Assembly: GCF_033962415.1 (NCBI RefSeq)
Contig: NZ_JAVIKH010000015.1
Span: forward strand, 1 to 50,859
Direction of reading: 5' to 3'
Source of the DNA: Candidatus Cetobacterium colombiensis
GTDB taxonomy: Bacteria; Fusobacteriota; Fusobacteriia; Fusobacteriales; Fusobacteriaceae
Length of the DNA stretch: 50,859 bases
A program made the position numbers and the translations under genes. The notes below the pieces were generated by a model. The model was given only the letters and a program-made list of their open reading frames with translations. It did no database searches and was not told the DNA's origin. Every line of letters starts with the position of its first letter. The stretch's first letter is position 1. This document shows positions 35,054 through 43,152 of this stretch, piece after piece.

Positions 35054-35803
35054 TTAATTATTTACTATATTTTCTAATGATTTTAATAGTTCATTAACCC
35101 TTTTTAAGTCTTTATTTGATAAATTTTTTAAATTCTTTTTTACTTTTAAAATTCTTTTTTCTATTTCTAATAAATTTATTTCTTGTTTAATAGTTATATC
35201 TTCAACAATTTCAATTATTTCAGCATCCTGAATCGTTTCATTTCCCAAATCGAGAGCTCTCGATTTCAAATGATCTACTTCTAGAGTTCTTTTTCTCTCT
35301 TCCTTTACTTCTTTAGCGGTTTTTAACTCACCTTCTAAAACTTTCTTAACTATAGTTTCTGGTGTTTTTTTATTTATAGCTTCTTTTATCGTTGCATCTG
35401 AAAGTTTTAATATATTTTCTTTATACTCTGGTCTTTCTAAAGTTAATTTAAATCTACCTCTAAATAAATAAACTTGATCTTTATTAAACCCCATAGCTTT
35501 ATACCATGCTGCAAAGTTTATAGGCTCCTCTTCTGTTGAGTATCTTTTAAATACATCCCTAGCATTTTCTAAAGTTTCTCCTATTGCACATGCAATCTCT
35601 CCAATTCTTTTTCCTTGAAGTATTAAATTTTTTTCATATTCTATCAAAAAATTTTTATCTTCTATTTCCATCTCTAAAGAATCATAATCAAAGTTAGATT
35701 TTAAATTTCTTATATCACTACTAATCAATTGACCTAATCCAATTTCATCTTCTTGACTTTCTTCATACCTTTTTTTTATTTTTGCTAATCTATTTACTGT
35801 CAT
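35054..35803 (-). CDS. Putative ParB-like partition partner
   Basis: A 249-aa protein whose start overlaps the parA stop by 14 bases. It has a helix-turn-helix-like middle (RIGEIACAIGETLENARDVFKRY at about 85-107, INKKTPETIVKKVLEG near 150) and a lysine/leucine-rich coiled-coil tail. The canonical ParB CTPase box (GxRR) is not visible, so it may be a non-canonical centromere-binding protein. Position in a parA operon next to a replication initiator is the main evidence. It should bind a plasmid centromere, not identified here, and stimulate ParA. Confidence 0.65.
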   Translation of the reverse strand: MTVNRLAKIKKRYEESQEDEIGLGQLISSDIRNLKSNFDYDSLEMEIEDKNFLIEYEKNLILQGKRIGEIACAIGETLENARDVFKRYSTEEEPINFAAWYKAMGFNKDQVYLFRGRFKLTLERPEYKENILKLSDATIKEAINKKTPETIVKKVLEGELKTAKEVKEERKRTLEVDHLKSRALDLGNETIQDAEIIEIVEDITIKQEINLLEIEKRILKVKKNLKNLSNKDLKRVNELLKSLENIVNN

Positions 35804-36536
35804 TTAATATCACCTTAGCTACATTTAAATAGTCTTTTGCTCCATTTGAAGATTTATCTGCTTTAAAAATAGAAATTTTCTCTATTCCTATCTCACTTAA
35901 TTTACTATTTATTCTTATAGCCGGAAGTACTTTTGAATGAGTATTTAAAAGCATTTCATGTACTTCACCAGATATTTTCTTTCTTCCATCTAACTTAGTT
36001 GGTAATATTCCCAATAAATTTAACTCTGGATTTAAATGTTTAATAGGTGACTTTAAAACTTTCAATAATAGATTCAATCCCTCCATGGATGCTAATTCAC
36101 ATTCACAAGGAATAATTAAATCTGTTGATGTTGCTAATGCGTTTAAAGTAAATATAGAAAGACTTGGTGGACAATCAATTAATATAAAATCATATTTATC
36201 CTTTATTTTATCGATAGCTTTCTTTAATCTAAATTCTTTATTATAAGATGAATTTAACTCTAATTCTGCTAATGTTAATTCTATCGTACTTGGTAACAAG
36301 TCAAATTCTTCTAACTTCTCTACACAATTTTCTATATCTTTTTTTTCTGCTAAAACTTCCCAAACTGATAAGTTAGGAGAATCTTCCATAGAAAAAAAAG
36401 TTAAAGTCCCTTGTGGATCCATATCGACTAAAAGAACTTTTTTTTCAAAAGTAGAAAGTGCTGATCCTATAGAATGTGTTGATGTTGTTTTTCCAACTCC
36501 CCCTTTAAAATTAAGTAAACTAATAATTTTTGCCAT
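35790..36536 (-). CDS. parA: ParA partition ATPase
   Basis: A 248-aa ParA/Soj-type ATPase. The deviant Walker A reads FKGGVGKTTS at residues 10-19; Walker A' VLLVDMDPQG and Walker B FILIDCPPSLS follow. There is no long N-terminal DNA-binding extension, so it is the short type. The ATG at 36536 with AGGAGG is preferred to an upstream in-frame ATG at 36560. It lies between the large replication initiator (38 bp upstream) and its overlapping partner gene. It moves plasmid copies to daughter cells. Confidence 0.95.
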   Translation of the reverse strand: MAKIISLLNFKGGVGKTTSTHSIGSALSTFEKKVLLVDMDPQGTLTFFSMEDSPNLSVWEVLAEKKDIENCVEKLEEFDLLPSTIELTLAELELNSSYNKEFRLKKAIDKIKDKYDFILIDCPPSLSIFTLNALATSTDLIIPCECELASMEGLNLLLKVLKSPIKHLNPELNLLGILPTKLDGRKKISGEVHEMLLNTHSKVLPAIRINSKLSEIGIEKISIFKADKSSNGAKDYLNVAKVILNDSK

Positions 36537-36573
36537 TTTTCCTCCTAAATCTTTGAACATTATTTTGTGAATT

Positions 36574-38337
36574 CTACAAAAAATTACTTTTTATTATTTC
36601 TTTTAATTTTTCTATAGTTAGATTTCTACGAATAAAATAATCTGCACATTCCAATATAATTTTTCTTTTAATAATCTCAATATTATCATACTCTATTTTC
36701 ATTAAGTCTTGATATAATTCTACATATTCATCTATACACTCTTTTAACTTTTGTCTATCATTTATCATAGTATCTTCTATTCTGGGTGATTCATTTTCAC
36801 TTTTAATTTCTTTTTTACTCTCTAAAATTTGAGGATATCTTTCTAAATAATCACAGATTAATTTTTTCCTACTTCCCATAAAAGCTAGTTGTTGTATTTT
36901 AGTTTCCATTCCACACAATTCAATGTATTCTCGATAAACATATCCTTCTATACCGTTTTGAATATTTATAGGTAGTTTTTCAAATTTTTGATATAAATTA
37001 TCAATTATTTTTTCTTTTTTTAATCCCTCTAATGAGATATTTTCATTTTTAGATTCTTTTTTAGGAATGTTTACCTCTAAAACTTCTCCATCAAACCAAT
37101 TATTTTCTAATGATTTTAAAAAATAAGCTCTTGGACTCTTTAAATTTTTTTGTTTTTTTAAATATTGAACTGCTAGTAAAACCTTTTCTATTCCATAATG
37201 ATCAATAGAATCTTTTATTGTCTTAGGCATAGTTTTTAATTTTTTAGCAGCATTTGGAAGTTTATTTATAATTTCATTAATTACTTCTAACGTTATTTCT
37301 TCTTTTTTTTCTAATAAATTTTCAATAACGGGTTCATGCTCCATATCTGATATTGCTAAAGAGGTTGTCATTCTTTTAAAATCGTTTAAATCTGTATAAA
37401 ATCTATCTTGCTTTAATATTAAATTAGTTTCTGAGAAAAATATCTCAACTTCTGACTTTTCCCAAGTTGTATCTTTTATAAAATTAAAATTTTTAATTAA
37501 ATTTTTTTCTTTTAATTCTTCTAAACTTTTACCAATAGTCTGTATAGTTCTAGCAATATTTTTTTTATCATATTTTAATGGAATTCTCTTTATAAGAAAT
37601 AATATATCTACTTTTAAATATAAATCATTGAATCTTAATTTTTCAATAAGCATATATATGGTTCTAGAAGTCCCATTAGTAATGGTTAAAAGAGTGTCTG
37701 AATCGTAAACTAGATAACCTTTTGAAACTAGATTATCATAAAAATAATCTGAAACTGCAATTTCATAAGCCTCTTTTATTCTCTTATCAGAGATTTTTTC
37801 TTTTAAAGATTTATTTTTTTCATCTTCTAATTTTAATATTTCTAAGCTCATTATTGTTGTATGAACCTCTTTTGTTAATAAACTTTTTTCTTTATTTGAA
37901 TATAAAGTATTTTTAAACTGATAATTCGTCGAAGCTAATCTAATTAAAGCATCTTTAACTCTTTTTACATAATCTTTTGTATTCATATTTAATTCTTTTT
38001 TTAATTCATTTGCTGTTACAACAAATCTTCTTTGCATTCCTTTTTTTTTCATAAGCTTCATTAAAATTATAAATATTTTTTCTTCTAATTCACCTGGAAT
38101 ATAATTTCCATTCATTGGAACCACGTTGATATAAATATCTCTTTTCTGATTAAAAAAATACTTCACAATTTGATTGACTTTTCGCTTAGGATTTTTAGAA
38201 AACAGAGGATATTGTATGGCATTCATATCTACTCTTATTAGAGATTTATTTTTTAATAATTCTTCATCTAGATAGATATTTTCTTCAACTATTTCTGTTT
38301 CTGGCATATCAACAACTTCATCTTCTAACCAATTCAT
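36574..38337 (-). CDS. repA: Large plasmid replication initiator, replicon 3
   Basis: A 587-aa protein. The middle contains winged-helix-like initiator features: YIPGELEEKIFIILMKLMKKKGMQRRFVVTANELKKELNM at about 78-117, ALIRLASTNYQFKNTLY near 135, then TNGTSRTIYMLIEKLRFN and LIKRIPLKYDKKNIARTIQTIGKSLEEL. The C-terminus (350-587) is helical, perhaps helicase-loading. Assignment rests on this pattern, on location upstream of parA, and on six iterons plus inverted partial copies in front of the gene. GAGGAG and GGAAG precede the ATG. It resembles initiators of large fusobacterial and clostridial plasmids more than the two Rep_3 proteins here. Confidence 0.78.
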   Translation of the reverse strand: MNWLEDEVVDMPETEIVEENIYLDEELLKNKSLIRVDMNAIQYPLFSKNPKRKVNQIVKYFFNQKRDIYINVVPMNGNYIPGELEEKIFIILMKLMKKKGMQRRFVVTANELKKELNMNTKDYVKRVKDALIRLASTNYQFKNTLYSNKEKSLLTKEVHTTIMSLEILKLEDEKNKSLKEKISDKRIKEAYEIAVSDYFYDNLVSKGYLVYDSDTLLTITNGTSRTIYMLIEKLRFNDLYLKVDILFLIKRIPLKYDKKNIARTIQTIGKSLEELKEKNLIKNFNFIKDTTWEKSEVEIFFSETNLILKQDRFYTDLNDFKRMTTSLAISDMEHEPVIENLLEKKEEITLEVINEIINKLPNAAKKLKTMPKTIKDSIDHYGIEKVLLAVQYLKKQKNLKSPRAYFLKSLENNWFDGEVLEVNIPKKESKNENISLEGLKKEKIIDNLYQKFEKLPINIQNGIEGYVYREYIELCGMETKIQQLAFMGSRKKLICDYLERYPQILESKKEIKSENESPRIEDTMINDRQKLKECIDEYVELYQDLMKIEYDNIEIIKRKIILECADYFIRRNLTIEKLKEIIKSNFL

Positions 38338-38354
38338 AAATACAACTTCCTTTC

Positions 38355-38412
38355 TCCTCTTTGGTGAGGGTATTTCACTAAAAAATACTTATTTCCTCTT
38401 TAGTGAGGTGTA
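38355..38412. promoter_or_regulatory. Inverted partial iterons near the replicon 3 initiator start
   Basis: CCTCTTTGGTGAGGGTATT (38356-38374) and CCTCTTTAGTGAGGTGTATT (38395-38414) are close to the reverse complement of the iteron core (ATACCCCTCA...GAGG). Inverted iterons by the rep promoter are a common autoregulation device. Confidence 0.72.
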
Positions 38413-38468
38413 TTTTTACAATGATTTTAACATATTTTTTGATTAAAATCACTAAATTCTTAAAAAAT

Positions 38469-38600
38469 ACCCTCTATAACGAGGAACCCCCCAATAATGA
38501 GGAGAGATACCCCCTAGTAATGAGGATGAATACCCCTCAATGACGAGGAAAAAACCCCTCAGTAATGAGGAGAGATACCCCCCAGTAATGAGGAGAGGTA
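38469..38600. repeat. Origin 3: six iterons of about 22-23 bp
   Basis: Units with the form ACCCCYCARTAATGAGGA begin at 38469, 38486, 38509, 38532, 38554 and 38577. Spacing is 22-23 bp except the first pair (17 bp). These GC-rich units contrast with the AT-rich surroundings. The 380-bp gap between repA and the relaxase gene holds only these repeats, the inverted copies and AT-rich DNA (38610-38717) with AACAATATAA duplications that could be the melting region. Confidence 0.9.
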
Positions 38601-38717
38601 CTTTTTGCATTTAGCCTAATGTAATCAAGGTCTAATCAAGTGTTTTTTTTCATTTTTTTTGTTACCTAACAATATAAACAATATAACAATATAAAACAAC
38701 TATAAACAATGTAAATT

Positions 38718-40940
38718 TTAAAAATCCATACTAAAACTTTTTCTTTTCTTTTTCTCTATTTCAAAATCAACTAAATAGTTACCTAAAATTTTTCCTCTTA
38801 AATTAATATAGTTTGATTTTAAAGATGCTTTAGTAAATCTATTGGATATATCTTTTTCAAGATCTAATTCTCTTTTTAAGCTTTTTGTCTCTTTGATAAA
38901 AAATTCGTTAAGTTCAGATTTCTCTCTAAATATATTTCTCTGTTTATGATATCTATAACTAATACTATCTCTTAAATTATTAATTCTAGATATCTCTTTA
39001 TGAAGTTTTTCATCTCCAATTGATCTTTGAATATCTTTAAACTCTTTTTCTAATTTTAAAAGAGAGTTATTAACACTTTTAAGTTCTCTATTTACTCTAG
39101 ATAAAGATCCTAAATGCAATAATTTTTTAGATAAAGTTGAATATGAATTTTTTTCTATTTGTAACTCAATTCTTTTCTCATCTAAAACTTCATATTCTTT
39201 CATAGCTTTAAAGTATCTTCCCTTACTTAAACTGTTTAAAGCTAATCTTTCAATATATTCAAATTTCATATCTTTAAAATAATTATAAATCTCAGATGAC
39301 TTCGACTCTCTTAAACTTGATTTAAGGCGTTCTGATTTAACTTTTGATAAATAGTACTCAAAAACGCCGTCATCTACCTTAATGAGCTTTTTACGAAGAA
39401 TTAGAGCTATTATTTTTTTGTCTAATAGGATAGATTCTTGTAACTCTTTTTCTTTCAACAATTTTGCCTCTATACTTTTTTCAATTCTAATCTTTTTATT
39501 TTTCATTTCAGGAGTGGAATAATCGCTTTTTATTTTTTCAATTTGAGATAAAATAACTTTATTGGATTCGTTTAATATTTGAATCTCTTTTTTACAGAAA
39601 TTTAACTCTTTTTCATCACCAAATCTAAAGTTATTACAATAAGCTCTATGAAACATTAGATTTAATTCATTAGAATCCAATTGTCTTTTTAACTTAGAAT
39701 ACTCACCTTTAGTCAGAATATTTAAACTTGTAGTTTCTAAATTTTCTAGTTGTTTTGGAATATTTTTTAATATTTTTTCAGCTTTTTTTATTTCATAGTT
39801 ACTTTGATTAAATATATTAAACATAGTATTGAAACTATTTTTTAATTTTTCTTCTGCATAAACTTTAAATTCATTCTCTTGTATTGTTTCTTCAAATTGA
39901 TCCAAATACTTTTCTAAATTAAGTTTATCATTGTTTAAATTCTTCAATAATAGATTTAAAGAATCTAATCTATTTTTTTCCATGTTAAAGCTGCTTAAAA
40001 GCTCATATTCAACTTTTAAGATTTGTATATTTATTCCTTCTAATTTCTCATGAGTGTCTAAAATATCTTGGTATTTACTATCATTAAAACTATTTAACTC
40101 TAAATCAATCTCTTTAATTACATCTTTTTTCAAAGATTTTTCAGCTTCTAATCTTTCTAATTTTAGAATTTCATCTTTTAACTCTTTTATCTCTCTATTT
40201 AACTTAAAAGATTCAAGCTTATTTCTGTGATCTTCACTCAATTTCTCTTCAGGTTTTTTTAATAAGGCTCCATTAATATGAATAGGATTTCTATCTAAAG
40301 ATTCAGCTAAAAGATAATCTCCTTTTTCTAGAGCAATCTCTCTTTGTTTTTCTAAAGTTTCACATGAAACTCTCTCATTAATATTGGCATTTTCTAAATA
40401 TTTATTTTGCAAATCTTCCCATATTTTTCTTATCTCTAATAACTTTTCGATATTATTCCACTCTGTATTTTTCTTACATCCTCCAAGTTCTGGAGATTTA
40501 GCATTTGCTCTTTTAAAAAAAATATCTTTATTTCGCTCAATTCCATCAAGTTCTCTTGGGGAAAACATTATATGAGCATGAGTATTTAAAATCTCATTTT
40601 TATATGAACTTTCTTTACTATGAATAGATACAGAATAGTGATACTTCCCCTCTAAAATGGTATCTAGAAACTCATTTAGAAGCTCAATATTCTTATCTTC
40701 ATTTAGTTCATTAGGAAGAGATATTCTAATCTCTTTATACACTGTACCATTAATTCTTTCTTTCTCATCACCAGCTACCCAAAAATCTTTAGGAGATTTG
40801 CACCAATTAGGCAAATTGTGATTAGTATATTTAATCTCTTTTTCTTTATTAGCATATTTATTTTCTCCTAAAATATAGTCAATATGTGGTCCACCTTTTC
40901 CAACTTTACCATAAGATATATTCAAATGATAATTTGCCAT
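38718..40940 (-). CDS. mobA: MobA/MobL-family relaxase
   Basis: A 740-aa protein. The N-terminal 220 residues form the relaxase domain: MANYHLNISYGKVGKGGPHIDYI at the start, then VSIHSKES and the metal-binding HAHIMFSPRELDG at about 121-133, typical of the MOBQ group. The rest is a long, lysine/glutamate-rich coiled coil without a visible primase or helicase domain. The ATG at 40940 is chosen because AGGAGGTGA precedes it. It would nick the oriT-like region just upstream and carry the strand during mobilisation. No coupling protein or mating-pair genes are in the window, so transfer would need a helper. Confidence 0.93.
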   Translation of the reverse strand: MANYHLNISYGKVGKGGPHIDYILGENKYANKEKEIKYTNHNLPNWCKSPKDFWVAGDEKERINGTVYKEIRISLPNELNEDKNIELLNEFLDTILEGKYHYSVSIHSKESSYKNEILNTHAHIMFSPRELDGIERNKDIFFKRANAKSPELGGCKKNTEWNNIEKLLEIRKIWEDLQNKYLENANINERVSCETLEKQREIALEKGDYLLAESLDRNPIHINGALLKKPEEKLSEDHRNKLESFKLNREIKELKDEILKLERLEAEKSLKKDVIKEIDLELNSFNDSKYQDILDTHEKLEGINIQILKVEYELLSSFNMEKNRLDSLNLLLKNLNNDKLNLEKYLDQFEETIQENEFKVYAEEKLKNSFNTMFNIFNQSNYEIKKAEKILKNIPKQLENLETTSLNILTKGEYSKLKRQLDSNELNLMFHRAYCNNFRFGDEKELNFCKKEIQILNESNKVILSQIEKIKSDYSTPEMKNKKIRIEKSIEAKLLKEKELQESILLDKKIIALILRKKLIKVDDGVFEYYLSKVKSERLKSSLRESKSSEIYNYFKDMKFEYIERLALNSLSKGRYFKAMKEYEVLDEKRIELQIEKNSYSTLSKKLLHLGSLSRVNRELKSVNNSLLKLEKEFKDIQRSIGDEKLHKEISRINNLRDSISYRYHKQRNIFREKSELNEFFIKETKSLKRELDLEKDISNRFTKASLKSNYINLRGKILGNYLVDFEIEKKKRKSFSMDF

Positions 40941-40989
40941 GATTTTCACCTCCTAAAAAAGTCGAAGACACCTGAAAGGTCAGAAAACC

Positions 40990-41052
40990 TGTTCTAACAC
41001 GCAGTTTCTCACGATTTGCAAAGCAAATGTGAGAAACTATTAAGCGTGCACT
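40990..41052. other. oriT: Putative oriT with inverted repeat and nic-like sequence
   Basis: A near-perfect inverted repeat, AGTTTCTCACGATTTGC (41003-41019) against GCAAATGTGAGAAACT (41023-41038), has one bulged base. Directly after it stands TAAGCGTGCACT (41041-41052), which resembles the MOBQ nick consensus TAAGTGCGCCCT known from RSF1010-type plasmids. ACACGC before the hairpin and GCGTG after it extend the symmetry. It lies 50-110 bp in front of the relaxase start, the expected position. The nick position itself is inferred. Confidence 0.78.
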
Positions 41053-41675
41053 CTGGTGACTTTTGTTGCTCACTTATACCAAGCTAATGATCAATTCCTT
41101 TTATTTTTTTTGTTTTTAATTTGACCCAATAACTGAGCAAAAAATAAAAGAGCTTATATTCAAATATAGAAAAGAAAAATTATTGAATATTTAAAAATTA
41201 TAAGAAACGTGATATTCTAGAAGAGTTACAAGCCTCATATAGAGATATTTTTAAGACTATATTCCAAAGAAAATTTTTTTAAATATGATATTATAATGGG
41301 AAAAAACAATATAAAAATTATGAATTTAATTTGTAAAATTTATTGTATTATTTTTAAATAATGTGAAATTAGTCTGGTATTATTTATATGACTAAAATTT
41401 GAAAATAGTTTTAATCAAAATATTAAATCTAAAATAGTAGAAATTTGATTAATATAACTTATATCTAGAGGTATTAATAGGTTTTTAAGTAGATAGATTT
41501 AATATTTCCTTAATTATTATGAAAGGAAGCAGATATTTTTAAAGTATTTAAAATTAAAGAATATTGATATAGTTTTAGCATTAACAGATTACATTAACAG
41601 TTGGAATAATAGTCAAATTTTTTTAATTTAAACTTATTATATTAAGCATACTAAAATAAAAAAGGTAGGTGGAGA
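41053..41675. other. Non-coding AT-rich stretch between oriT and small genes
   Basis: I found no credible reading frame on either strand and no strong terminator. It contains T- and A-rich runs and a TATTATTTATATG / ATAATG-type composition. Promoters for the relaxase and for the small genes are presumably here, but none stands out. Confidence 0.4.
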
Positions 41676-41861
41676 ATGTATAGAGTGACTTTATTAGAAA
41701 AAGAGGTGATTTTATCATTAAAAGAGTTAAAAAATTATGAAAATACTTTTGCCTATATTGAATCTTTAATAAAGCAATTGGGAAAAAATAGAAAAATTAT
41801 AGTTCATGAAAAAAGAAATGATAAATGGGAAAAATTTGGGGAGTGGAAATTAGAACAATAA
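41676..41861 (+). CDS. Small hypothetical protein
   Basis: A 61-aa basic protein (MYRVTLLEKEVILSLKELKNYENTFAYIE...WKLEQ) with AGGTGGAG upstream of the ATG. It is first of three short genes spaced 13-23 bp apart, all with good ribosome binding sites, so they form an operon ending in the terminator at 42286. The family is not recognised. Its place between oriT and the terminator is compatible with a transfer or copy-control accessory. Confidence 0.6.
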   Translation: MYRVTLLEKEVILSLKELKNYENTFAYIESLIKQLGKNRKIIVHEKRNDKWEKFGEWKLEQ

Positions 41862-41874
41862 AAGAGGTGATTTT

Positions 41875-42021
41875 TTGATAAACTTAGAGTTAGAAAAGTT
41901 AATAAGAAAAATAGCTACTGAAATAGATGAAAAAATAAAAAATTTTGATTTTAAAGTTAAGGATATAACTTTTGATAAAAAAGATGATGAAATTTTAAAA
42001 ATAAGAATAACTAAAAAGTAA
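41875..42021 (+). CDS. Very small hypothetical protein with TTG start
   Basis: A 48-aa frame: TTG at 41875 with AGAGGTGA five bases upstream, reading MINLELEKLIRKIATEIDEK and ending KIRITKK. It begins 13 bp after the preceding stop and ends 23 bp before the next gene. Its good Shine-Dalgarno signal, tight spacing and coding-like composition argue that it is real. Function unknown; it is helical and charged. Confidence 0.55.
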   Translation: MINLELEKLIRKIATEIDEKIKNFDFKVKDITFDKKDDEILKIRITKK

Positions 42022-42044
42022 AGAATATACGAATGGAGGAAGTA

Positions 42045-42278
42045 GTGAAGTTAGAAAGCTTTAAAGATAAATATAGAGATGTAGTAGATGAGGGATGTGT
42101 ATTAAGTGGTTATTTAAATTCTTGTAAATTAACTATATTTGCAACCTATAAAAATGATGGAACTTCTATAGCAAATTATGTAATGCAATGTGAACTAGAA
42201 AGTGGTACTTCTAGTATTAAAACTTTTGAGAATTGGGAAGGATTAGTCCTTTTTGTAAAAAACTTAGAATCAATGTAA
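42045..42278 (+). CDS. Small hypothetical protein
   Basis: A 77-aa protein (KLESFKDKYRDVVDEGCVLSGYL...LFVKNLESM). GTG 42045 is chosen because GGAGG lies six bases upstream; ATG 42033 overlaps that site and would add four residues. A central beta-rich part (CKLTIFATYKNDGTSIANYVMQCEL) looks like a small sheet fold. Third gene of the short operon, directly before its terminator. Not recognised. Confidence 0.6.
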   Translation: MKLESFKDKYRDVVDEGCVLSGYLNSCKLTIFATYKNDGTSIANYVMQCELESGTSSIKTFENWEGLVLFVKNLESM

Positions 42279-42285
42279 AATAAAA

Positions 42286-42325
42286 ACCTTAGCTTTTGAA
42301 TTGAGGTCATTGGCTAAGGTTTTTA
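42286..42325 (+). terminator. Terminator of the small-gene operon
   Basis: AAAACCTTAGC (42283-42293) pairs with GCTAAGGTTTTT (42313-42324) around a 19-base loop; symmetric A and T flanks make it bidirectional in form. Confidence 0.8.
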
Positions 42326-42428
42326 TCTTGAAACATTTTTTTGTTTTTAAAATAGTTATTAAACTAATATTAATATAATTATATCTAAAACTAACTAAAG
42401 ATTCAAATAAAATTTACAAAAAATAGAA

Positions 42429-42476
42429 AGAACCTCTGGGGGGGATAGAGGTTCTACTATTTGGGGGGATTAAATT
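42429..42476. ncRNA. G-run hairpin, possible small structured RNA
   Basis: AGAACCTCT (42429-42437) and AGAGGTTCT (42447-42455) form a perfect 9-bp stem whose loop is a run of seven Gs plus AT. A second run of six Gs follows at 42463-42468. G-runs of this size are exceptional in this AT-rich window. No T-run follows, so it is not an ordinary terminator. It could be part of a regulatory RNA or of a conserved DNA structure; transcription is not shown. Confidence 0.35.
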
Positions 42477-42858
42477 ATTTATTACTTTTAACACTTTTTA
42501 TAATATTTAGACAAGAGATTATATAGAAAAAGTTTTAAAAAATATTTTATTTTTTTTAAACTTTTAATAAAAAAATAAACGTCTAAAAGTCATAATAATA
42601 GTTGGAAGGTAGAAAAGGATTTAGTAGTTTTAGAGTATTAAAAATAGCCATCACACAGTTTCAAAGATGTTTTAATTTTTAAAAATAAAGAGAGAGAATA
42701 TTTTAATTAATTTTAACAAATCATGAAGTTGTTTTTCTAACTATTATATGAGGTAATAGATTTAAAGTCAGTAAACTGTTTTACTATTAAGAGATTTAAA
42801 AGTTTTTTAAGAAAATGATTGAAAGTTTTAAAGTTATTAGAAGGTGATTTATTAGTGA

Positions 42859-42897
42859 AGTAGAGGGATTTGTGATGGTTGCCCTCTACTTTTTTTA
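42859..42897 (+). terminator. Strong terminator-like hairpin in the non-coding stretch
   Basis: AGTAGAGGG / CCCTCTACT with a 14-base loop is followed by seven Ts. No gene ends just upstream, so it may close a non-coding transcript coming from about 42.4-42.8 kb or be the leftover of a deleted gene. The remaining DNA from 42479 to 42858 shows nothing else. Confidence 0.75.
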
Positions 42898-42926
42898 TGG
42901 AAACTTATGATGTGAAACATAAGCAA

Positions 42927-42988
42927 AATTTATTGAGATGAGCCTTAATGACATCTTACAAGATTAAGTTTGACAAAAAGGCCGTAAA
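42927..42988 (+). pseudogene. relB/relE junction remnant
   Basis: These 62 bases match 50453-50514 with three differences. There they span the end of the antitoxin gene and the start of the toxin gene (GTGAGCCTTAATGACATC and GTTTGACAAAAAGGC). Here no intact frame surrounds them. This is a fragment of a second copy of the same toxin-antitoxin module. Confidence 0.8.
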
Positions 42989-43029
42989 AATCGATTTTTG
43001 AATAATGCTTCAAATAAATTGAGTAGAAT

Positions 43030-43065
43030 AAATCCTGTTTCTTTAGTAGATTCAGGATTTTTTTA
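43030..43065 (+). terminator. Terminator upstream of the helicase operon
   Basis: AAATCCTG / CAGGATTT with a 15-base loop is followed by TTTTTATTTTT. It insulates the promoter at 43093 from upstream transcription. Confidence 0.75.
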
Positions 43066-43092
43066 TTTTTAAAACTTTAGAATAAAAAGTTA

Positions 43093-43121
43093 TTGACAGG
43101 CCCGGGGCTCTAATATATCTT
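43093..43121 (+). promoter_or_regulatory. Promoter of the helicase operon with a GC-rich spacer
   Basis: TTGACA (43093-43098), a 17-bp spacer and TATCTT (43116-43121) fit a sigma70 promoter. The spacer begins GGCCCGGGGCTC, a GC-only, nearly palindromic block (CCCGGG core) in otherwise AT-rich DNA, well placed for a repressor. Confidence 0.75.
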
Positions 43122-43152
43122 GTTATTTATCACTGAAAGGAGAGTAGATATC

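Noticed and set aside
36574-41000. Long minus-strand T-rich tracts read as possible plus-strand genes (for example around 37.7 and 40.4 kb)
   Set aside because: These frames are antisense shadows of the repA and relaxase genes, with phenylalanine/leucine-rich composition and no ribosome binding sites.
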